A DNA stretch of 52,011 bases from a bacterium (GCA_017963125.1 JAGCUA010000066.1:1-52011), one strand, 5' to 3'; numbered from the stretch's first letter, positions 9,109 to 18,350 are shown. Notes: generated by a model not told the origin, from the letters alone. Program-made: numbers and translations.

Positions 9109-10086
9109 TTACAATGCAACTTTCTGATTTTTCAGCAGATTTTTAATTAACGGCTTGTAAGCCTCATTATCGGCAATAGTCATGACCGAACTGACTTTCT
9201 TTCCTGCATCTTTGGATGAGGCTCCGCAGTGATAAATAGTTTCGTTGTTCGTGCCGAAATCAAGGATGATGTATCTGTCATGAAAGATCCCGTTCGCCGT
9301 TTTTAAACTAACGGCAATATTCGGATATTCCTTGGAAAAATCATCAAACTCTTTTTGATGCAGCCCCTTGCCTTTGTTGTCGGTGAATATCGTGATCTTA
9401 ACATTTTTTCGTGCCGATTTAAGCAGAACGAGCGTTTTCAAGTCAATGTAGTTGTCAATCACGAAAATAGTCTCTTTCGCCTTGGCGTAAATTTCCTGAT
9501 ATGCGATATCAGCCTCAACGGATTTGCCGTTCAAAAACAAAAAATCCTTTTTAATTTCCGGATTGGTGAAATCTTCTATAATGTGCGCGACATCTGCTTT
9601 TGTTGCCATATTTTCTTTTAGTAATGCAATATCTTTTGTGTTCTGCGAAGTCTGAATCGCGAGTTTGGCGACTTCGTCATACCCGATAAGATGTTCACGC
9701 TCGAGAATAAAATCTTTCATTCCTTTGAAAAGCCGGATCAGCATCTTGCTCTGTTGAACAGCCATATCGCCGCGTAAAACGGTCATCAGCATGTAAATTC
9801 CTTGTTCGGTAAAGGCGTAGGGCTTATATTTTATATTGCTTCCACGCCCTGTGTTCAAGGTGAAAATTTTGCACCTTGAAAAATATTCTACTTCGCTGTC
9901 AGAAAGCTGAAACATGAAATCGTTGTCAAATTTCTCAATATTATTCTTGACTTGTCTATTAAAATTTTTGGTTTCATAACCGTAAATTTCAGCCAGATCG
10001 AAGTCAAGCATCACGCGAAGACCGCGTATCGTGTAAATTTTTGACTTCAAATCCTGCTCGTTGTGAATCACTATTTCATTTTCCAT
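9109..10086 (-). CDS. ORF6N-domain protein with PLD-like C-terminal domain
   Basis: Residues of about 10-100 form an ORF6N domain: YTIRGLRVMLDFDLAEIYGY, FNRQVKNN, FDNDFMFQLSD and YAFTEQGIYML are typical of this phage/accessory DNA-binding family. The C-terminal half (about 190-325) contains IFVIDNYIDLKTLVLL and GIFHDRYIILDF followed by IYHCGASSKDAG. This pattern is seen in phospholipase-D-like domains that lack a full paired HKD motif. ORF6N proteins are frequent in phages, mobile islands and gut genomes; some have been proposed as regulators or nucleases. The gene is convergent to the RHS block (4 bases between the stops) and is preceded by AGAGG and a promoter at 10118-10145. It breaks the plus-strand RHS array just before the orphan tail remnant. 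Confidence 0.88.
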   Translation of the reverse strand: MENEIVIHNEQDLKSKIYTIRGLRVMLDFDLAEIYGYETKNFNRQVKNNIEKFDNDFMFQLSDSEVEYFSRCKIFTLNTGRGSNIKYKPYAFTEQGIYMLMTVLRGDMAVQQSKMLIRLFKGMKDFILEREHLIGYDEVAKLAIQTSQNTKDIALLKENMATKADVAHIIEDFTNPEIKKDFLFLNGKSVEADIAYQEIYAKAKETIFVIDNYIDLKTLVLLKSARKNVKITIFTDNKGKGLHQKEFDDFSKEYPNIAVSLKTANGIFHDRYIILDFGTNNETIYHCGASSKDAGKKVSSVMTIADNEAYKPLIKNLLKNQKVAL

Positions 10087-10117
10087 GTTTAAAACCTCTT
10101 AACAAAATTCCATTCTT

Positions 10118-10145
10118 AAAATATTTATTTCAAATATACTGTCAA
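10118..10145 (-). promoter_or_regulatory. Predicted promoter of the ORF6N gene
   Basis: Read on the minus strand, TTGACA (10140-10145) and TATTTT (10118-10123) are 16 bases apart, about 30 bases before the start codon. Confidence 0.5.
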
Positions 10146-10240
10146 GATAAATCAATTATATGTATGGATAATTCTAAAATATTGTTTAAAGAATCGTCGC
10201 GCTTGATTTAAAATACTGCTTTTGTAAAATTTTGTGTTCG

Positions 10241-10288
10241 CTTGTGAAAGGATTTATCCAGCCGGAGGTGGATCCATGCCTAAGATGA
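10241..10288 (+). pseudogene. Remnant of a third RHS C-terminal tail
   Basis: The plus strand reads VKGFIQPEVDPCLR then TGA, matching the end of the conserved RHS tail (SGFVQPDVDPYWY in the first gene, SGFPQTNVDPYFK in the second). No start codon, ribosome binding site or further tail sequence is visible upstream. It is the decayed end of another RHS cassette, probably cut off when the ORF6N gene or another rearrangement entered. The match is short, so the call is moderate. Confidence 0.5.
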
Positions 10289-10322
10289 TAGATAAAATCA
10301 AAAGTATAGTGATACAAGAAAA

Positions 10323-10353
10323 CTGAACAGAGGTTGATGTGTATAATGTTCAG
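10323..10353 (-). terminator. Possible terminator of the glycosyltransferase operon
   Basis: Perfect 6-bp arms CTGAAC and GTTCAG flank a 19-base loop, followed on the minus strand by TTTTC. It lies just downstream of the last gene of the minus-strand operon. The large loop makes it a weak candidate. Confidence 0.35.
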
Positions 10354-10371
10354 CCGTTTCGGACAAAAGCG

Positions 10372-12570
10372 TCACTCGAGTTTCGTCGGAACGAAATCTA
10401 TTGAATCTATCATAAAGCTGTTGTACTGGCTGACAAGTTCGCGGGGAACTATCCTGAAATCGTGCATTCCCCTTTCAAGGTGTACGCTGAACGAAATATC
10501 GGTCATCTTTTTTGCGGGGTTGTGAAAATCAAGTTCGGCCGCTTTTCTGCCGTCGATCAGAATGTCGAAATTTCCCATCTCCTTTCCCTGAAGACCGTTC
10601 ACATGGAGCACATAGTCTCCGCTTTTGTTTACTTTCTGTTTGAAATCGTAATATTGTTCGGTAGTTACAAATCTGCAGAACATCGTGAACTGATACGGTG
10701 CAAGATATTCATAAGGTGGTGTCATTCCTAAATATACGTCAAGATAGGACCTTTCCGGAAATGTGTTGCAGTAATCGGGACTTCCCGTCAGCGGATAGAA
10801 TTTGCTTTCCAGTTCGACATGGATCTCTCCTGTATCGACCGGTGCAAAAATTTCAGTGATCTCGGGCGGTTTTGTGTTGTGCTCCATTTTTTCGAAAGGT
10901 GCCCAGTAATATTTTTTGCCGGGATATTCAAACATTATCCGGCTGTTCTGCTTTTCGCCAAGATCGCGGACATAGATGATTTTGTTGTTTTCAAAACGGG
11001 TGAAATCCATCAGAGCGTAACCCGATCCGTACATCGTTGTCGGAGCGATAAAAACGACTCCTTCTGTGATCCCTTTGGCATCGAGAGTTTTTTTGAGATC
11101 CGCACTGATGTTCCAGAAACTTTTCTCATAACTGCTTTTCAGAGCGGGAAGAATATAGAGCGTCTGATATAAGACACCGGCAGAAAGCAGAGAAAATACC
11201 AATGTTTTTAAGATCTTGTCAGCTTTGGCCCTGAGAAATCCGCCTTCAAGTATCATGTTTGACGAGTATGCCATGATTATAAGCAGCAGGAACGATGTTT
11301 CGTAGAGATAACGCGGCCCGAAGACATTCCCGTCGAAATAGAAGAAGAAATATCCTGCGAGATTTACGAAAAATATGGAGAACAAAAAGAGCAAGTTGCC
11401 GAAATCTTTCCTGTTTTTGGCAAAAATAAAGGCAAAAGGCAGGAGGATCAATGTCAGCGGATGCAGGAAAAGGTTCATTATGAGCGATGAAAGCCTGCGG
11501 TATGAAACAAGAAACGCATGTGAAACAGTCAATCCTTCCAGCGGCAGTTCTATCCAGTTCGAACGCGGACAGCCTGTTCCGAGACCGAATCTGTGGCAGA
11601 AACTGCGCGGTTCGCTGTAGTTGAAAAAGAGATCCTGCTTGAAAATCAGCGGATCTCCGGTGTAGATCGTGTTGTAGTAAAGAAGGGAAGCGAGGAAAGG
11701 TGCGAAAAAGAGAAGAGATACGATGCCTTTTTTCAGAGCATCTGCAAAAATTCGCGGATCACGTTTCTTAAGGACGACACAGGCGTAGTGCATAATCAGC
11801 GGAAGGCCTGTAAAAAGGGTGTTCTGCGGCCTTGTCCACGCAAGCCATCCTAATGAAATCCCCAATATTGCCGGATACTTGACCGATTTTTCCCCGATCA
11901 TGCAGAGATAAGACAAAATTGCGGACAGGGTAAGCGTCATACAGAATGAATGAGCCATCCATGTTCCGCCCATAACTATGAAAAAGACCGAAAAAAGCAT
12001 GAAAAACATAGAGATGACGGCGATTTTCCTGTCAAAAAGTTTTTCCGCGATCTTTCCGGTAAGAAAAACATTGAGTGCAGTCAGAAGCGGATTGACAATG
12101 ACCGGGATCCCCAGAATGACGAAAGGGACGAGAAGGAACGAAAATCCGGGAAGAAAGACTGAATAGAGCTTTTCTCCGTCCGGAATCATGTATGCATACT
12201 GGAAAAATTCGTAGTGCTCAGGCATCTTGCTGTGAAGTCTTCCTGCCGCGAAATTTTCTGCCATGACAAGATAGTTCACGCTGTCCTGAATGTGGGGGAT
12301 ACCCTGAAAAAACAGAAATGCAATAACGAGAGAGATCACAAAAGCTACTGCAGGAAGAATGAAAAACGGCGATTTACCGAAATTCAGGTTTATGCCCGAA
12401 ATATCATATTTTTTGAAAAGAAAAGCGAAGACAACAATGAACAGAATGACGAAGATGTGGAATGTCGGGAAAAAGACCGTGAGCGGAAGAAATATGTTCC
12501 CGAATGTCGCCCAGAAGAAAAAGATCAAAATAATTGCTATTGAAATCAGTGACTTGGAGATTTTATTCAT
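10372..12570 (-). CDS. GT-C-like membrane glycosyltransferase (PMT/ArnT type), paralog 2
   Basis: The start is taken at ATG 12570 (MNKISKSL), which overlaps the stop of the upstream paralog by 8 bases (ATGAATAA). An earlier start at 12642 would lie inside that gene. The 732-residue product has about ten or more transmembrane helices. The first large outer loop carries HIQDSVNYLVMAENF and PEHYEFFQYAY, an acidic-residue loop as in GT-C dolichyl-phosphate-type glycosyltransferases. The C-terminal ~200 residues are soluble and beta-rich (SGDYVLHVNG, GNFDILIDGRKAAELDF), probably extracytoplasmic. It shares GTWMAHSFC, RPQNTLF and DYCNTFPE with its neighbour, so the two arose by tandem duplication. 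The likely role is transfer of a lipid-linked sugar to an envelope glycan or protein; the acceptor is unknown. Confidence 0.78.
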   Translation of the reverse strand: MNKISKSLISIAIILIFFFWATFGNIFLPLTVFFPTFHIFVILFIVVFAFLFKKYDISGINLNFGKSPFFILPAVAFVISLVIAFLFFQGIPHIQDSVNYLVMAENFAAGRLHSKMPEHYEFFQYAYMIPDGEKLYSVFLPGFSFLLVPFVILGIPVIVNPLLTALNVFLTGKIAEKLFDRKIAVISMFFMLFSVFFIVMGGTWMAHSFCMTLTLSAILSYLCMIGEKSVKYPAILGISLGWLAWTRPQNTLFTGLPLIMHYACVVLKKRDPRIFADALKKGIVSLLFFAPFLASLLYYNTIYTGDPLIFKQDLFFNYSEPRSFCHRFGLGTGCPRSNWIELPLEGLTVSHAFLVSYRRLSSLIMNLFLHPLTLILLPFAFIFAKNRKDFGNLLFLFSIFFVNLAGYFFFYFDGNVFGPRYLYETSFLLLIIMAYSSNMILEGGFLRAKADKILKTLVFSLLSAGVLYQTLYILPALKSSYEKSFWNISADLKKTLDAKGITEGVVFIAPTTMYGSGYALMDFTRFENNKIIYVRDLGEKQNSRIMFEYPGKKYYWAPFEKMEHNTKPPEITEIFAPVDTGEIHVELESKFYPLTGSPDYCNTFPERSYLDVYLGMTPPYEYLAPYQFTMFCRFVTTEQYYDFKQKVNKSGDYVLHVNGLQGKEMGNFDILIDGRKAAELDFHNPAKKMTDISFSVHLERGMHDFRIVPRELVSQYNSFMIDSIDFVPTKLE

Positions 12571-14752
12571 TTGCTGTCCCAAACTGTTCCATAGGGAAAA
12601 ATTCAAATTTGTCAATAATGAAATACTCAGGTTTTCCTTCAAAATCGGGCGAAATTTTTATGAAATTCATCCCTTTTTTGAAAAAAACATCGAGATCCGT
12701 ACTCTCAAGATGCCTCTCTTGTGAAGAAAAATCGAGTTTTTTACTGTATCCGCCGGTTTCAAGATAAAATTTTCCGCTTTCCGGAGTCGCCGCGAAAGTG
12801 ATCCTGACTTTGTAAGTCCCGCTTTTTTCAAAATTCTGCCCGAAAGTGTAGAACTGCTCTCCTTCTGTAAAACGGCAGAAGAAGAAAACCCGTCCCGAAG
12901 TCATTTCTTCAGGCAATGTAAAACCTGCATATTTGTTAACAAAATCAGGATATTGCGGAAATTTGTTGCAGTAGTCAGGAGCTCCGTCGAGAGGAGAACT
13001 TTTGTGTTCTGCTTCGGCTGTGATTTCTGTTATCTGAGGATCTTTTGTTATCTCGTTTACTATAGGAAGTTTGTTTTCGTTTATATTGAAAATTACTGAA
13101 TAAAATTTTTTGTTTTTGTAGTAATCCATAAGATTCTGGTTAGATTTGAAACCTAAATCAAGGGCGAAGATCAGTTTATTTTCATCGATTTTATGGAGAT
13201 TCATAAGCGATGCCCCGTTTGCGTAGAAAAAATCGGGAGCGATAAAGACGACTCCTTCTTCAATATTTTTCTCTTTCAAAGCCTGTTTGAGCAGCGAGTC
13301 GGCTGTCCATGAACCTTTTGAATAAAATGAAAGCATTGCCGGCAGCGAAAAAACATTCTGAAAAATAAAAGATGACAGAAGAAACGCAGAGACGATGATG
13401 CCGCGCCTGAAAAGCGGTTTTGCAAAAAAACTTTCCGAAATCTCGTATGAAACCAGAACGCCTCTGGCGATTAGCGGAAACAGAAAAAACGAGCACTCGT
13501 AATAATACCTTGCGCCGTAGCCGGTATCAAGATAGTAATAAAAGAAATAAGCCGTGAACGGAATCATGAAACCAGCCAGTAGTATCAGGCCTTTTTTTAA
13601 ATCTTCTCTGTTTTTCAGGGAGAGGAAACAAATCAGGAGAAATATAAAAAACAGGGGATTGAACAGAAAAACCGGCACAAAATAGCGGAGTCTTTCAGCA
13701 GTGATTTTTGCCGCAAGAGGAACCGTGAGACCTTCGTCCGGCATTTCGTAGTAGGTGCCGAATTTGCATCCTTTTCCGAGTCCGAGTCCCATGCAGTTAT
13801 CAACGGGTTCTGCGATATTCCAGTATTTTTCGTGCTTGAATTCAGTGATTTTCCCGCTTATCGTATAGTTCGAGTAAACAAATAGGATCAGAAACGCAGA
13901 AATCAGGCAGCCCATAACTGAAATGGTTTTGAAAAAAGACTTTTTATCAGTAAAAACAAATAGATAGATGACGATGAACAAAAGAACGAACAAAGCATTC
14001 TGGGGCCTTATAAACATCAGAAATGAAATGAAAAGGGCCGAGATCAGAGAGAAAAGTATCCTTTTGCCACCGCTGTTTTTTATTGAAAGCAGTGCGGAAT
14101 AGAAAGCTGCGAGAGTGCATGCTGCGCAGAATGAATGAGCCATCAAAGTGCCGCCCAGAAGCATTATGAAAAGTGATAAAGATGCGAACATCATTGAAAG
14201 AAAAGCTGCTTTTTTTCCGTAAAACTCTTGTGTGATCCGGCCGGTTAAAAATACCGATGCGGCATTCAGAAGCGGATTACAAAGAAAAGGCACTTTAAAA
14301 AAAACAAAAGGCGCTAAAAAAACAGAGTAACCAATTTGGTATATAGAATAAGTGCCCGAAATCGTTGGATTTGTGTATAAAACGTGAAAAAATTCGTAAT
14401 GCGGATGAAGATCGCTCGTTATCCTGCCGCCGAGGATCGCTTCGGCCAGATATTTATAGTTGATTTCATCGGGAGCATGAGGGAGGGCGGAGAAGACGAA
14501 AATTGAGAACAAGAGAGAGAAAACAAATGCGAAAACGGGAAAAACTATAAAGGCGTTCTTTTCTAACCATATGATAATATTAGATGTTTTTGTGTCGAAG
14601 GAAGATAGTGCCAGAAAAGCGAGCGAAATGATGAAAATCGCAAAGATATTCGGTATGTAAAACAGAAAAAGTTCTCTTGAACTGCCGCAGGAGGCCCAGA
14701 CGAAAAAAATCAGAAAAAGAATTGCGGCAATAAAAATCCCTGCTTTTTTCAA
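12563..14752 (-). CDS. GT-C-like membrane glycosyltransferase (PMT/ArnT type), paralog 1
   Basis: The 729-residue product begins with a hydrophobic helix (MKKAGIFIAAILFLIFFVW) and has about ten or more transmembrane segments. The first outer loop reads LPHAPDEINYKYLAEAILGG then HPHYEFFHVLY, with a DE pair where GT-C enzymes place a catalytic acid. A C-terminal soluble region includes SGTYKVRITFAATPESGKFY, a jelly-roll-like carbohydrate-binding pattern. It lies 15 bases downstream of the response regulator gene and overlaps the next paralog by 8 bases, so the transporter, regulator and both glycosyltransferases are probably one transcript. The substrate cannot be read from the sequence. Related families include PMT_2/GT39 and GT83. 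Confidence 0.78.
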   Translation of the reverse strand: MKKAGIFIAAILFLIFFVWASCGSSRELFLFYIPNIFAIFIISLAFLALSSFDTKTSNIIIWLEKNAFIVFPVFAFVFSLLFSIFVFSALPHAPDEINYKYLAEAILGGRITSDLHPHYEFFHVLYTNPTISGTYSIYQIGYSVFLAPFVFFKVPFLCNPLLNAASVFLTGRITQEFYGKKAAFLSMMFASLSLFIMLLGGTLMAHSFCAACTLAAFYSALLSIKNSGGKRILFSLISALFISFLMFIRPQNALFVLLFIVIYLFVFTDKKSFFKTISVMGCLISAFLILFVYSNYTISGKITEFKHEKYWNIAEPVDNCMGLGLGKGCKFGTYYEMPDEGLTVPLAAKITAERLRYFVPVFLFNPLFFIFLLICFLSLKNREDLKKGLILLAGFMIPFTAYFFYYYLDTGYGARYYYECSFFLFPLIARGVLVSYEISESFFAKPLFRRGIIVSAFLLSSFIFQNVFSLPAMLSFYSKGSWTADSLLKQALKEKNIEEGVVFIAPDFFYANGASLMNLHKIDENKLIFALDLGFKSNQNLMDYYKNKKFYSVIFNINENKLPIVNEITKDPQITEITAEAEHKSSPLDGAPDYCNKFPQYPDFVNKYAGFTLPEEMTSGRVFFFCRFTEGEQFYTFGQNFEKSGTYKVRITFAATPESGKFYLETGGYSKKLDFSSQERHLESTDLDVFFKKGMNFIKISPDFEGKPEYFIIDKFEFFPMEQFGTANE

Positions 14753-14767
14753 AACCGCTCCCGAAGA

Positions 14768-16126
14768 TTAAAACTCGTCACCTTTTAGTTTGCGGTAGAG
14801 TGTCCGCTCTGAAAGCCCGAGGAGTTTAGCGGCATAATGTTTGTCTCCGTCGGTAAATTTCAGTGTCGCGTCAATCATTTCTTTTTCGATTTCGTCAAGC
14901 TTTTTTTCTCCGACACGGAACGAAAGAAGCGGTGCGCTGCCGTGTTCAGACTGCGTTCCGGAATTTCCGCTTTCTCCTGCCGGAAGTCCGGCCCCTGTCA
15001 GAACGAAACGGTTCACGAAACTTTTGAGTTCGCGGATGTTGCCTTCCCACGGCTGTTTGACAAGAGCCTTTATCATTTCATGATCAGGGTAAACTACCTC
15101 TTTAGCGAAGTCGAGAGAGGCTTTCTCGACAAAATGCTTTACAAGAAAAGGAATATCCTCCTTGCGCTCTCTCAAAGGCGGAATGTTCAGTATGAAAGTG
15201 CTCAGTCTGTAGTAGAGATCTTTTCTGAAATTCCCTTTTTCGGCCTCTTTTTCGAGATTTTTGTTTGTCGCGGCGATTATCCTGACATTCGCGTGGAGCG
15301 GAGTCGGACTTCCGACCGGAAGATACTCCCTTGATTCAAGGAAACGGAGCAGTTTTGTCTGCAGAGAAAGCGGCATATCGCCGATTTCATCTATGAAAAG
15401 CGTTCCGCCTTCCGCAGCTCCGACAAGCCCCGGAGAATTTTTGTCGGCACCGGTGAAAGCCCCTTTTTTATAGCCGAAAAGCTCCGATTCCATCAGTGAT
15501 TCGGTTACCGCCGCGGCATTGAAAGGAAGGAATGGTGCCCCGACACGTCTGCTTTCGCGCAGAATGTAGTGGGCGACAAGCTCTTTTCCGGTTCCGCTCT
15601 CGCCTGTGATGAGTACAGTCTCATCGGTTTTTGCGATTTCGGAAGCGTTTTTAAGCAGCTTTTCCATAGCTTCGCTCTGGTAAACTATCCGATATTTGTC
15701 TGCCGAAATATCGAGGTTTTCCTTTTTCAGACGAACATTTTCTTTCATAAGATTGCCGACTTCTATAGCTTTGTTCATCTGTTCGAGCAGAACTTTCATG
15801 TCGATCGGCTTTGTGAGGAAAGTGTATGCGCCGTTCTGCATCGCCCTGACGGCGGTTTCTACGTTGCCGAAAGCGGTTATCATGATTATCGGGATCTGCG
15901 TCTCCAGATCTTTCACCGCTTTGATTATTTCGAAACCGTCAAAGCCGCCGGGAAGAAAAAGGTCTGTAACGATAACTGAGAGTTCGTGCTCCAGTTCTTT
16001 GATGATTTTTAATCCGGCAGTTGCGTCGGCAGCAGTCATAACGGTATAGCCCGAATTGCCGAGCAGGAATTTCATCGACTGGAGTATCGACTCTTCGTCG
16101 TCTATGACAAGGACTATCCTGTTCAT
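14768..16126 (-). CDS. NtrC-family sigma-54-dependent response regulator
   Basis: The 452-residue protein has the complete NtrC/AtoC order. The receiver domain (1-115) has acidic pocket D9/D10, phospho-acceptor D55, T84 and K106. The AAA+ domain has Walker A GESGTGKE (174-181), the sigma-54 contact loop GAFTGA (221-226) and Walker B TLFIDEIGDM (241-250). The C-terminal Fis-type helix-turn-helix (about 425-450, HYAAKLLGLSERTLYRKLKG) binds DNA. It should activate sigma-54 promoters when phosphorylated by a histidine kinase, which is not encoded in this window. Its ATG directly follows the TAA of the transporter gene with no spacing, so translation is probably coupled. Its position between a transporter and glycosyltransferases suggests control of an envelope or transport function, as inference. 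Confidence 0.95.
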   Translation of the reverse strand: MNRIVLVIDDEESILQSMKFLLGNSGYTVMTAADATAGLKIIKELEHELSVIVTDLFLPGGFDGFEIIKAVKDLETQIPIIMITAFGNVETAVRAMQNGAYTFLTKPIDMKVLLEQMNKAIEVGNLMKENVRLKKENLDISADKYRIVYQSEAMEKLLKNASEIAKTDETVLITGESGTGKELVAHYILRESRRVGAPFLPFNAAAVTESLMESELFGYKKGAFTGADKNSPGLVGAAEGGTLFIDEIGDMPLSLQTKLLRFLESREYLPVGSPTPLHANVRIIAATNKNLEKEAEKGNFRKDLYYRLSTFILNIPPLRERKEDIPFLVKHFVEKASLDFAKEVVYPDHEMIKALVKQPWEGNIRELKSFVNRFVLTGAGLPAGESGNSGTQSEHGSAPLLSFRVGEKKLDEIEKEMIDATLKFTDGDKHYAAKLLGLSERTLYRKLKGDEF

Positions 16127-17725
16127 TTACGCTTCTTTTATGTGTTTTTTGAAGAAAGGTCTCAAAACTAAAAGTCCTATCGGGGTGATAAGTGCCATGC
16201 CGCCGATTATTACCCATACCATGTGATGGTTCGGATAATTCGAAGCGATTTTACCTGCTTCGTCAAGCGGAACGTAGGAACTTACGAGCCAGCCTGAAAG
16301 CGGAGCAACGAAGAATTTCGCGAAGAAGAAAGGAAGGACTGAAAGAGAAATGTAGGTTCCTTCTTTTCCTTTCGGAGCGATTTCAGCCGTGAACTGCATG
16401 AGTCTCGGTGACCAGATCGATTCGCCGATCGTGAAGATGATGAAGAAGAAAATCAGCGACCAGTACTGCATCGAAAGCGGATTCTGTGTGAAGAACTCCT
16501 GAAGTCCGTTCATATCTTTTGCAATTCCGAGCCATTTGATAAAGATGATCTCGCTCAGAACTGAGTCATTGAGGAAAGAGAACATAGTGCCCGGAAGAAC
16601 TGCGATAAAGCAGCTTGCAGCCGAAACGAGCGATCCGATGACGAGCATTTTGTAAGATTTCGTCTTTCTCGTGAAAGCTGCAACGAGCGGGGTGAGGTAA
16701 ATGATGAGAACCGGGTTGAGAACGCCGTAGATCGAGCCGATTTTCGCACCTTCGCCCAAAACTCTGATTCCGTATTTCGGGAAAGTGTAATGAAGGTGGA
16801 AGAATACGAAACGGACGAAGAGGGTGATCGTGAGGATGCCGATGAAGATCCAGAAGTAGTTTTCTTTTACGGCTCCGCCTATCTTTTTACCCATTGAAAC
16901 TGCTGCACCTTTGACAGCCTGAAGGCCGCTTCCGTGCTGTTCGACCGGTTTTTTGACGATTTTTGAAGTGGTTTTTCCGGTTGTTTCGTCAGTTTCTTCG
17001 ACAACTTCGATACCGTCACGGATGAACATGATTACAAGCGCACCTACTATCGTAAGTCCGACAGCGATGAGGAAGAGCATCTGGTAACTCGAAAGATGAA
17101 TCCCTGCGAGGTCTATGCCGGCATTTTCATTGATGATTTTGCCTGCAGCATCTCTCTCTGCGAAAGTGTCTCTGACAAAGTCGATAAGCCAGCCGCCGAC
17201 AGCGTACGCAGCGTTCATGATGACGTAGAAAAGGCCGAATCCGAGAGCCGCACCTTCTTTAGTCGTGTATCTTTTGATCGAAACCGAAATAACGGGCGAA
17301 ACAAGTGCGAAACCAAGTGCGAACGGGATGAAACCGATGATGAAAACGATCACAGGATTGGTGATGAAAGTCATCGCCAGACGCGAAAGGAAAAGGAAAA
17401 TAACGCTCAAAAACATTACCTTTCTGACGCCGATCGTGTCAACGAGAGCACCTGCGACCATGCCGATGCATGAAAGAAGGATCGACCATATCATAATTAC
17501 GTTTCCCGCCATCTGGTCACTCAGACCGCAGTCAGCCGAAAGCCAGAGTGTAAGGACCGGGTTCATCGCAGCATAGGCGATGTACTGAATTACCATGTAT
17601 CCGAAAAGGATCCACATGTCGCGCGGCGATTCGTGCAGATCTTTGACGTATTTCCAGACAATTACACCGGCAGCAACGACACCGGCAACTAAAAGTGCAA
17701 CAGCAAGAATAGAAGCAGCATTCAT
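16127..17725 (-). CDS. MFS transporter, POT/peptide-transporter-like
   Basis: The 532-residue polytopic protein has about 12-14 hydrophobic segments. The first helix pairs contain YAAMNPVLTLWLSADCGLSD and the intracellular loop ALVDTIGVRKVMF, an MFS loop 2-3 (motif A-like) pattern. A soluble loop of about 40 residues near the middle (VEETDETTGKTTSKIVKKPV) separates the two halves. The general shape (GFGLFYVIMNAAYAVGGWL) resembles the proton-coupled oligopeptide transporter group, but the ExxER signature is not obvious, so the substrate is open. It is 31 bases downstream of slyD and probably read from the slyD promoter, with the response regulator following immediately. A second, more typical POT-like gene lies at 46163-47662. 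Confidence 0.8.
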   Translation of the reverse strand: MNAASILAVALLVAGVVAAGVIVWKYVKDLHESPRDMWILFGYMVIQYIAYAAMNPVLTLWLSADCGLSDQMAGNVIMIWSILLSCIGMVAGALVDTIGVRKVMFLSVIFLFLSRLAMTFITNPVIVFIIGFIPFALGFALVSPVISVSIKRYTTKEGAALGFGLFYVIMNAAYAVGGWLIDFVRDTFAERDAAGKIINENAGIDLAGIHLSSYQMLFLIAVGLTIVGALVIMFIRDGIEVVEETDETTGKTTSKIVKKPVEQHGSGLQAVKGAAVSMGKKIGGAVKENYFWIFIGILTITLFVRFVFFHLHYTFPKYGIRVLGEGAKIGSIYGVLNPVLIIYLTPLVAAFTRKTKSYKMLVIGSLVSAASCFIAVLPGTMFSFLNDSVLSEIIFIKWLGIAKDMNGLQEFFTQNPLSMQYWSLIFFFIIFTIGESIWSPRLMQFTAEIAPKGKEGTYISLSVLPFFFAKFFVAPLSGWLVSSYVPLDEAGKIASNYPNHHMVWVIIGGMALITPIGLLVLRPFFKKHIKEA

Positions 17726-17756
17726 AAAAAGTCTCCTATAATCAAACAGTTAAAAG

Positions 17757-18296
17757 TTAGTGATGATGCCCGCAGCCGCAATCGCAGTCGTGATCGCCGC
17801 AATCGTGGTCGTCGCAGTCGCAGTCGTCTCCGCACTCTTCGCATCCGCAGTGATGATGAGGGATTTCAACGCCTGTCGCAACAAGTTCCATTTCGAACGT
17901 AAGTTCTTTTCCTGCAAGCGGATGGTTGGCATCGAGATAAACCGTGTCACCATCGATTTTTGAAACGACTACGGGGATTATTTCGCCCTGATCGCTCTGC
18001 ATCTGGAAAATGGCACCTTCATGAATGTCGGCATCTTTCGGAAATTCTGATTTGCTGACATCGAAAACATACTCTTCCATCCTTTCGCCGTAAGCCTGTT
18101 CCGGCGGGATTACGATAGTTTTTTTGTCGCCGATCTCCATTCCGATAACGCCGTTTTCAAAGCCGGGAATTACCATTCCGCCGCCGACTTCGAATTTTAT
18201 CGGTTCGCCGTTTTCGTAGGAATTGTCGAACTCCTTTCCGTCTTTCAAGCGTCCGATGTAGTGGATTGCCACTTTGTCGCCTTTCTGAACTGCCAT
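17757..18296 (-). CDS. slyD: FKBP-type peptidyl-prolyl isomerase SlyD
   Basis: The start ATG 18296 (MAVQKGDKVAIHYIGRL) is preceded by GGAGGAG; the longer reading frame to 18341 lacks support. The FKBP fold is seen in KDGKEFDNSYENGEPIKFEVG and GFENGVIGMEIGDKK; the insert-in-flap chaperone domain follows AYGERMEEYVFDV. Residues after about 145 form a Cys/His/Asp-rich tail (HHHCGCEECGDDCDCDDHDC) as in SlyD, which binds nickel and other divalent metals. SlyD assists folding of Tat substrates and metal delivery to hydrogenases. A well-formed promoter (18351-18378) lies upstream. The tail resembles in style the Cys/His-rich insert of the metal-binding lipoprotein 2.5 kb upstream. Confidence 0.93.
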   Translation of the reverse strand: MAVQKGDKVAIHYIGRLKDGKEFDNSYENGEPIKFEVGGGMVIPGFENGVIGMEIGDKKTIVIPPEQAYGERMEEYVFDVSKSEFPKDADIHEGAIFQMQSDQGEIIPVVVSKIDGDTVYLDANHPLAGKELTFEMELVATGVEIPHHHCGCEECGDDCDCDDHDCGDHDCDCGCGHHH

Positions 18297-18350
18297 TTTT
18301 TTCTCCTCCAAAATATTTATAAAATCGAGAGTTAATCTCAAAATCGCAAT

